Source: a virus. Taken from it: DNA of 23,697 bases. The notes below the pieces were generated by a model, which ran no database searches, was not told the DNA's origin, and saw nothing but the letters and a program-made list of their open reading frames with translations. Both the position numbers and the translations under genes were made by a program. Positions within the stretch are counted from its first letter, which is position 1; each line of letters begins with the position of its first letter. The stretch lies in the IMG/VR virus record IMGVR_UViG_3300013093_000281, positions 1-23,697 of that record; one strand, written 5' to 3'. Below are positions 19,042-23,697 of the stretch, piece by piece.

Positions 19042-19608
19042 GGACAAATTGAAGAACTTAGATGCATTCAGAAAAGATATGTAGTCATCGTAGCCTGAGA
19101 TCTTAATTCCCAATGAGCTAATCGATGTGACCTTTTTCTTTGATCCTTTCTCGATGAAAAGATCACCTTTCCATGAACGATCTGTCAGCTGTGTTCCAAC
19201 AGGACCCTGGGGTTTTTGCTTAAAAATGTCAACTTTGGAGACCAAAATAGTTCCAGGAGTTATCCTGGAGATGAATCGATCTCTAAGTTCTTTCTCTCTG
19301 GATTCATCTTCCTTTCTTCGCTTCTCATCGCTTTCGTGCTTTCCTCTCGAGGAACTGAATTCACTAGCTTCTTTTTTGTCGATCAAGTATTTTCCATTAT
19401 CGAGAACCCAACAGTCTTGAGTCTCTCCGGTGATCTTGAAGGGACCTGTCGCTAAGCTCATATCAGGGTGATGGCCCTTGTAAGTGAAAAGCATATGTTT
19501 GTCTCCATCATCCTTTCTGTGCGCAAGAGCATGTCCGGGTGAAGTTATTATGAGATCTCCGATCTTATGATCGTTTCTGTAATTCTCGAAAAGTTTTACG
19601 TATTTCAT
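19033..19608 (-). CDS. Unknown 191-aa protein with two beta-rich parts
   Basis: Starts MKYVKLFENYRNDHKIGDL; ATG 19608 is chosen over the GTG just before it (19611), since it overlaps the upstream stop by one base (TGATG). The N-terminal half (residues about 15-80) looks like a small beta barrel (GDLIITSPGHALAHRKDDGD, then WVLDNGKYLIDKKEASEF). A charged helix (SDEKRRKEDESREKELRDRF) leads to a second beta-rich half (ITPGTILVSKVDIF). No catalytic motif and no family recognised. Coupled to the 196-aa gene upstream. Short N-terminal leader as in other late proteins. Confidence 0.8.
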   Translation of the reverse strand: MKYVKLFENYRNDHKIGDLIITSPGHALAHRKDDGDKHMLFTYKGHHPDMSLATGPFKITGETQDCWVLDNGKYLIDKKEASEFSSSRGKHESDEKRRKEDESREKELRDRFISRITPGTILVSKVDIFKQKPQGPVGTQLTDRSWKGDLFIEKGSKKKVTSISSLGIKISGYDDYISFLNASKFFNLSDI

Positions 19609-20198
19609 CACAGTTGACGTATGATTAGTGCTTCATCTCCGATCGTATCGAACTGAGGCTTGAAGATATTGAGAAGGAATCTGAGAACTGTTTTCCCCAA
19701 GTCCTTGCTGAAATTTTCCGAATCGAAGGAGATGGAAGAAGATTTTACTTTGATTCTCTTCAGAGAGAGACTCTTCAGAGAGACACCCATTCGTTTCTGG
19801 TGACCGTAATCTGGCTCCGGAATGTCAAAATTTTCCACTCCTTCGTAAGTGATATCGAAATTGACTTGAACTTGGTAGACATCAGCTTCTTTTTCGTACT
19901 TGATGAAGAACTTACAAGGTTCTGTGACTTCTTCCTCCAGCTTTGCTTTTTCCAGAAAGTTTCCCCAACTTCTGATCTCCTGCAGAACTATAATGTCAGA
20001 GAGATGCTGTGCTCCGAGAGAGGGATAGTTGTTGTAATTTCTGTCTATTTCCTGAAAGATGTTGGAAATCTTCGCATCCTCTGAAAGCGCATCGGGTGTT
20101 CCTGTTGTTGTCTTGGGAACGTTAGAAGCATCAGGAGTGGAAGGTGTAGAGATTTCTCCATCCTTTTCAAGTAAGAATTCTTTGAAGTTCTTGATCAT
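19608..20198 (-). CDS. Unknown 196-aa protein with capsid-targeting-like N-terminus
   Basis: Begins MIKNFKEFLLEKDGE, the second closest match here to the T4 leader MKTYQEFIAE, followed by a Ser/Thr/Pro linker (STPSTPDASNVPKTTTGTPD). The body has a helix-rich segment (IFQEIDRNYNNYPSLGAQHL), then beta strands (EADVYQVQVNFDITYEG, KSLSLKRIKVKSSSISFDSE). This 'leader, linker, folded domain' build suits a packaged protein. No enzyme motif recognised. Leader AAATAAAAGAGAGAATC, no Shine-Dalgarno sequence. Confidence 0.8.
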   Translation of the reverse strand: MIKNFKEFLLEKDGEISTPSTPDASNVPKTTTGTPDALSEDAKISNIFQEIDRNYNNYPSLGAQHLSDIIVLQEIRSWGNFLEKAKLEEEVTEPCKFFIKYEKEADVYQVQVNFDITYEGVENFDIPEPDYGHQKRMGVSLKSLSLKRIKVKSSSISFDSENFSKDLGKTVLRFLLNIFKPQFDTIGDEALIIRQL

Positions 20199-20213
20199 GA
20201 TTCTCTCTTTTAT

Positions 20214-20627
20214 TTAGAATGCTGCTGTGAAGAGAATCTCCGACATCGCAGAGTCCTGATCATTGTATCCCTTTCGAGGAACTGTGAATTTTTGTCCTGT
20301 GGGAGTGATGGATTTGATTCTATCCACTCGGAAGAGTCTCCAACCTGGGACTACACTGGGATCCACTCTTCCGGATTTACTGATGCCTCTGATCAGCCAA
20401 GCTCTAACGTAGGTGATTCCTTTGTCATTGACACCTGCAGTGTAGGGTTCTATGACTCTGAGACCGTTGAGAATGTCACTGGGAAATTCACCTCTGTAAT
20501 CCACAGTGCAGGTGATCTTGTTGACTATCAGATCCTGAAGAGCTTCCAGGTTCTGAGATCTGAGATCCTCGAATAGCTGCTGTTCTGCTATCCTGGAGAA
20601 CTGATCGTAAGTGTGGATGCTTTTCAC
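20214..20627 (-). CDS. WYL-like domain protein
   Basis: 137 residues from GTG 20627, two nt after the ligase-fusion stop. N-terminal leader MKSIHTYDQFSRIAEQQLFE; then NKITCTVDYRGE, LRVIEPYTAGVNDKGITYVR, AWLIRG, and WRLFRVDRIKSITPTGQKF. The order 'VxY...(R)VxPY...G...YxRAW...RxFRxDRI' is the core of WYL domains, small SH3-like folds that bind nucleic-acid or nucleotide ligands and control many defence and repair regulators. There is no attached helix-turn-helix here, so the protein would not be a standard transcription factor. Function unknown. Confidence 0.7.
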   Translation of the reverse strand: MKSIHTYDQFSRIAEQQLFEDLRSQNLEALQDLIVNKITCTVDYRGEFPSDILNGLRVIEPYTAGVNDKGITYVRAWLIRGISKSGRVDPSVVPGWRLFRVDRIKSITPTGQKFTVPRKGYNDQDSAMSEILFTAAF

Positions 20628-20629
20628 CG

Positions 20630-22462
20630 TCAGTTCAGATCATTTTTTAGCTTGTAGAAATGATTATGAGTCAGAGGCAGACAGAGTTTCTTGAACTTGT
20701 TAATGTCTCCTTCTTTTAAGCATTCCAGAGCACCGATGTCTCTGAGGTTATCGTTGGAATTGGTGTGCTTCATGTCCGGATCTCCAGACTGTATCTTGAA
20801 ATCGCTAGCACGATTCTTATCGCAACAGATGTGATCTATGCAAAGGTTCTTTTCTCTAGCAACGTTCTGGATCTCCTTGTAATTTGGGAATTTGACGACT
20901 ACTACAGTATGAACTAGATCCTCATGTTTCTTGAGAAAATCCTGAGTCATCTGCTTGAAAGTCTCCATGGACTTGAAAGGATGTCCTGACATGCATAGAA
21001 TAGACTTGTTTCCTGTCAGTTGCTTGGCATCCTTCAGAGATGACAGGATCCCTTCATGGTAGGGAACAGTGTCACAGATCACAAGAGAACAGTTGGAAAG
21101 TTTTCCGGCAGTGGTGCTGGCAGTAGTTTCGCAATTTCTGAGAACTTCCAGGTAAGCTGGAGCAGTTCTTTCAGGCTTTCTGACATCCACGTAGTTGGGA
21201 AATCCCACTTCATTGAGAGAGGAGATTCCATACTCTTCCCATGATTCATCCTGCTCATTGACCAAAAAAACTTCTCGGAACTCTTCGTAACTCAGAAAGC
21301 TCTCCTTGACTCCGGAGTCGATGAAATCTGCTATCTTGTCCACAAGCTGGTTATGATGCCAGATGAGTTCTCTCTTAAAAAATCCAAAAGCTTTCTTCTT
21401 ATGAGTTCTCATGGAAGCCAACATGATCTTGAAGAGCTCCCTGTTAGTGGAACTGGAGTGAAGAAGTTGCAATGTTTCCTCGTTGGTGACGAACTTGTAG
21501 TTGATCTTAGCTTCCTCTCTAGTCAAAAAGACTGGCAACTCGAAATCCACTTCTCCTTCAAAATTATTCTTGTAGTACTGTGACTTGCAGAACATGTTGA
21601 AAGATTTGCAGATGAATTCAATGTACCTTTCCTCGAAAGTCTTACCTCTCAACTTGATCTTGCTGAAATCCATCTCCTGAAAAAATTCCTGAAGAAAGAC
21701 TAGAGTCAAGCTGTATATGTCCGAAGGTTTGACTTCCTGAGATTTCTCTTCTTTCTGGTTTCTGTAGACTGGATTCATCACCTTGAGTGGATTCTTTCCA
21801 TCAAACTTAAAGACTAGAGCTTCTATGTCCTTGTCCAGTGAGTTTTGCATGAAAGTCTTTCCGACTTCGGGATTCAGCGTCTTGATGAAGAAGATAGAGA
21901 ATTTCTCAGTTCTGAACTTCTTATCCAACTCATCAGCTGGAGTGTGCAGAAAGGAGAGAATCTTTTCTCGTTGCTCAGAGTTCAGTTTACCGCTGAACAC
22001 GATGGGAGGACCCTCACATTCAAGCGTGGAAGCCCATTCATCCAGAGTCTTCTTATCGTTTACGATTTCCAGAACTTTTCCCTGAGGATCTCTGACTGTG
22101 ATGTCAGTTAGCACCAAGTGATTCAGAGGAATACGATCGTAAGTTATCTTGACAGGCGAAAGATTGGGGAAGTATTCGAATCCGAATCTCCAACCCTCTG
22201 GGATCTGTGAAAGTTTTTCGTTGTTGAAACTCTCGAAATGATTGATAGCTTTTTCGTAGTACTTTGCTAGAGTCCTATCAATTCTTGTGATGGGAACTGA
22301 ATCATTTCTCTTGAAAAATTTCATCTCGTTTCCGCCTCTGACTTCAAAGCCGAATCGGGAACCGTCTAACTTTTCCTCGACTTCAACTTCAGAGTCCAAA
22401 AGCTTTTCCACAAACTTCGGATCTTTCTTGTAAATGTCGTAAAGGTGTTGAATGCCTGCCAT
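20630..22462 (-). CDS. Fusion: ligase-type nucleotidyltransferase plus adenylyl/cytidylyltransferase-like domain
   Basis: 610 residues. Domain 1 (1 to about 235) is a covalent nucleotidyltransferase of the RNA/DNA ligase group: motif I EEKLDGSRFGFE (Lys31 nucleophile), FKRND, motif III FGFEYF (93-98), motif IV EALVFK (214-219) and motif V-like LKVMNP (226-231). The middle (240-450) is helical. Domain 2 (about 455-605) looks like a HIGH-type nucleotidylyltransferase: VICDTVPYHEGILSSLKDAK, with YHEG where GxFxPxHxGH is usual, ILCMSGHP, and an ending DIGALECLKEGDINKFKKLC resembling the C-terminal helix of phage adenylyltransferases. Late-type promoter at 22473-22486. An RNA-repair enzyme is the best guess; polynucleotide, cofactor and activity of domain 2 are open. 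Confidence 0.82.
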   Translation of the reverse strand: MAGIQHLYDIYKKDPKFVEKLLDSEVEVEEKLDGSRFGFEVRGGNEMKFFKRNDSVPITRIDRTLAKYYEKAINHFESFNNEKLSQIPEGWRFGFEYFPNLSPVKITYDRIPLNHLVLTDITVRDPQGKVLEIVNDKKTLDEWASTLECEGPPIVFSGKLNSEQREKILSFLHTPADELDKKFRTEKFSIFFIKTLNPEVGKTFMQNSLDKDIEALVFKFDGKNPLKVMNPVYRNQKEEKSQEVKPSDIYSLTLVFLQEFFQEMDFSKIKLRGKTFEERYIEFICKSFNMFCKSQYYKNNFEGEVDFELPVFLTREEAKINYKFVTNEETLQLLHSSSTNRELFKIMLASMRTHKKKAFGFFKRELIWHHNQLVDKIADFIDSGVKESFLSYEEFREVFLVNEQDESWEEYGISSLNEVGFPNYVDVRKPERTAPAYLEVLRNCETTASTTAGKLSNCSLVICDTVPYHEGILSSLKDAKQLTGNKSILCMSGHPFKSMETFKQMTQDFLKKHEDLVHTVVVVKFPNYKEIQNVAREKNLCIDHICCDKNRASDFKIQSGDPDMKHTNSNDNLRDIGALECLKEGDINKFKKLCLPLTHNHFYKLKNDLN

Positions 22463-22472
22463 TATGCTGCGA

Positions 22473-22486
22473 TTTTTCTATATATC
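22473..22486 (-). promoter_or_regulatory. Late-type promoter (GATATATAGAAAAA) for the 22462-17960 block
   Basis: Minus strand GATATATAGAAAAA, 10 nt before ATG 22462; a full match to the shared motif. It lies in a 58-nt AT-rich spacer. Confidence 0.6.
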
Positions 22487-22520
22487 TACCTATTGATTAT
22501 ATGCTTTTCTGGATGCAAGT

Positions 22521-23114
22521 TCAAACTTTGGGCCTTCCCAGGAGAATCTTTTCGGATTTCTTTCCGCCAATGGTACGGACGTACCATCCGTCACCGGGCA
22601 TAGTGGATTCAGAAGGCTTTCCTTTCCATTCCACATCTCCGATGACTTTTCTGACTTCTTTCTCATCATCGACTACTGGAACGTTGAATCTCTGGATGAG
22701 AATCGAAGCTAACTTCCCGGAAGCTTCTATGTAGAAACCCTTCTTTTTAAGTTCCTTGCTTTCCTCGTCCAAGTAAACTTTCTTAGCTTCTCGAGAACCG
22801 TCATGGCCCACACCCACATACTTGACACCGTAATGTGTGTTCTTTCCGATGATGATCAAATCCACATCAGGAGATCTGTGTATGTCAATGCCTTTCCAGT
22901 AAGTCCATTCCGGATCCGAAAAGACATCCTCTGGAGATTTGACCTTCAGGTGACCTCCCATCTCCTGGTAAGCAGTGTGAATCAGCTCGAAGAACTCTTC
23001 AGCTAAGTCAGGATGCTTGGTAGGATCGATTTTGATCCAGACGCCTCTCTTAGTGTGAAGTTCGTCTCCGCTACTTTCCAGAAGAAAGTCTTGAAATTGT
23101 CTGATGTGCTTCAC
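22521..23114 (-). CDS. Conserved phage protein of unknown function, capsid-targeting-like N-terminus
   Basis: 197 residues from GTG 23114. Starts MKHIRQFQDFLLESSGDE, the best match here to MKTYQEFIAE; LLE-S would suit a prohead-protease cut. The rest is a compact domain: RGVWIKIDPTKHPDLAEEFF, EMGGHLKVKSPEDVFSDPEW, YWKGIDIHRSPDVDLIIIGK, GVKYVGVGHDGSREAKKVYL, GFYIEASGKLASILIQRFNV. I recall similar phage proteins; the helix and strand order is compatible with a GNAT-like fold but I see no clear acetyl-CoA P-loop, so I leave it unassigned. Its own transcript probably begins upstream with the reductase gene. Confidence 0.82.
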   Translation of the reverse strand: MKHIRQFQDFLLESSGDELHTKRGVWIKIDPTKHPDLAEEFFELIHTAYQEMGGHLKVKSPEDVFSDPEWTYWKGIDIHRSPDVDLIIIGKNTHYGVKYVGVGHDGSREAKKVYLDEESKELKKKGFYIEASGKLASILIQRFNVPVVDDEKEVRKVIGDVEWKGKPSESTMPGDGWYVRTIGGKKSEKILLGRPKV

Positions 23115-23211
23115 GTTTCTTCTTTATTCTTTTGAGTTTGAGGTATCTTAGGATGGGTTGACTTTTTTCATGAAAAGCTGCGATGAATCTGGGATCTATC
23201 TGTGCGTGCAT
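23071..23211 (-). CDS. Possible 46-aa basic ORF
   Basis: ATG 23211 lies nine nt after the reductase stop. The frame reads MHAQIDPRFIAAFHEKSQPI, then a very basic run (LKLKRIKKKREAH), and ends inside the next gene, overlapping it by 44 nt. The position is good for a gene, but the long overlap and lack of homology leave it uncertain. Confidence 0.35.
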   Translation of the reverse strand: MHAQIDPRFIAAFHEKSQPILRYLKLKRIKKKREAHQTISRLSSGK

Positions 23212-23220
23212 AAAATTCTT

Positions 23221-23697
23221 TTAAGGGTTTGGGAAAAAATCTGAGTATCTGTTGACATACTTGCTGAAGCTCTCCTTGCTCTTTTTCAGTCCTCTGAGAA
23301 GGACTTTGAATTTCTCCTGGAAAGCATAAGGAGCTTTTTCGTAGGAAGCTTGCGTCTCATCGTTAAAATCTTCCGTGTACTGCCAATGATAGGAAAGCTC
23401 CAGAGGAGTCCTGAAACCGAAGAATGTTAGAACGTTTCTCTGAGTCTGAAGAACTTGAGCACCGTTCCAGTTCTGACCTATCAGCACCATTCCAGCTTCG
23501 ATGTTTCCGATCACATTATCTTCTCCGAGAGTGCTCCATCTGTTCTCCAGCCATGTCATTCTTTCTATCAGCTTCTGGTAGATGGAGTTTGTCTGTCCCC
23601 AACGTGTTGAGACAAAGAAGACTACCGCTTCTCTTTCGAAAAGTTCCTTGGTGATCTTCCAAAGTTCGTCATCAGGATTGTTGATGGAAGCCCAGCA
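23221..23697 (-). CDS. Flavodoxin-fold (NADPH-dependent FMN reductase-like) protein, C-terminal part
   Basis: The frame is open to the window edge; 158 codons are visible. The text resembles NADPH-dependent FMN reductases and flavodoxin-like quinone reductases: DELWKITKELFEREAVVFFV followed by STRWGQTNSIYQKLIERMTW corresponds to the strand and flavin loop (usual form: 'ADgiifgsPvYwgs.sg.lK.fiDR'), and NIEAGMVLIGQNWNGAQVLQ to the next strand and loop (usual form: 'K.....v.tgg..gg'). The N-terminal FMN phosphate loop is outside the window. Expected role: reducing flavin with NAD(P)H. In a phage that carries ribonucleotide reductase it might supply electrons, but this is speculation. No membrane segment. 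Confidence 0.75.
   Translation of the reverse strand, partial: CWASINNPDDELWKITKELFEREAVVFFVSTRWGQTNSIYQKLIERMTWLENRWSTLGEDNVIGNIEAGMVLIGQNWNGAQVLQTQRNVLTFFGFRTPLELSYHWQYTEDFNDETQASYEKAPYAFQEKFKVLLRGLKKSKESFSKYVNRYSDFFPNP

Noticed and set aside
1-23697. CRISPR array, rRNA genes, insertion sequences or plus-strand genes
   Set aside because: No regularly spaced direct repeats, no rRNA-like stretch and no transposase were seen; all long plus-strand frames are opposite well-supported minus-strand genes.

Overview
The window looks like part of a large, tightly packed lytic phage genome of broadly T4-like gene content. Every convincing gene lies on the minus strand, spacers are short, many stops and starts overlap, and the set is viral: a gp39-like topoisomerase, the front half of a gp43-like polymerase, class Ia ribonucleotide reductase, a dimeric-type dUTPase, NAD+ DNA ligase, a T4-type lysozyme and three homing endonucleases. 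A Bacteroidota (flavobacteria-like) host is suggested by three things: four TTG-N16/17-TAnnTTTG promoters, near absence of Shine-Dalgarno sequences, and a phage bS21 that resembles the Bacteroidota form.

Layout, in window coordinates; transcription runs from high to low. 23697-22521: flavodoxin-fold reductase (cut by the window edge), a possible 46-aa ORF and a conserved phage protein. 22462-17960: a late-promoter block with a ligase/nucleotidyltransferase fusion, a WYL-like protein, three unknown proteins and a DUF3008 protein, closed by a hairpin at 17916-17939. 17736-15595: dUTPase, a small membrane protein and DNA polymerase N-terminal half, then a terminator. 15461-9539: nrdB, an HNH endonuclease, a displaced nrdB tail, nrdA-N with an intein N-half, a PD-(D/E)xK-like endonuclease, and an intein C-half with nrdA-C, then a terminator. 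9440-6263: a glutamine-amidotransferase-like protein, a 69-aa protein, lysozyme and a run of small, partly acidic proteins, then a terminator. 6173-1203: a possible primase-like protein, ligA with a GIY-YIG endonuclease and a displaced BRCT tail, Nudix hydrolase, bS21, a doubtful small gene, a DIP1984-family protein and a 31-aa ORF. 1088-1: topoisomerase, cut by the window edge.

The most unusual content is the mobile-gene layer. In ligA and again in nrdB, an endonuclease of a different family sits just behind its host gene, the host gene ends in an AT-rich replacement copy of its own tail, and the original tail is left downstream with its own ATG, bounded by short direct repeats. A third endonuclease sits between the halves of a split intein in nrdA, and that intein has Gly instead of Cys/Ser/Thr at the +1 position. 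This endonuclease has the only strong Shine-Dalgarno sequence I noticed, locked in a perfect 14-bp hairpin whose loop contains a late-promoter-like TATATAAAAG. That layout recalls T4 I-TevI control.

Two promoter classes appear: host-like TAnnTTTG boxes before replication genes, and GATATATAGAAAAA boxes before lysozyme and probable virion genes. Many proteins of the late blocks begin with a short MK..(F/Y)..F(L/I).E-like sequence similar to the T4 capsid-targeting peptide MKTYQEFIAE, so these blocks may encode proteins packaged in the head. All family assignments come from reading motifs; no database search was run.
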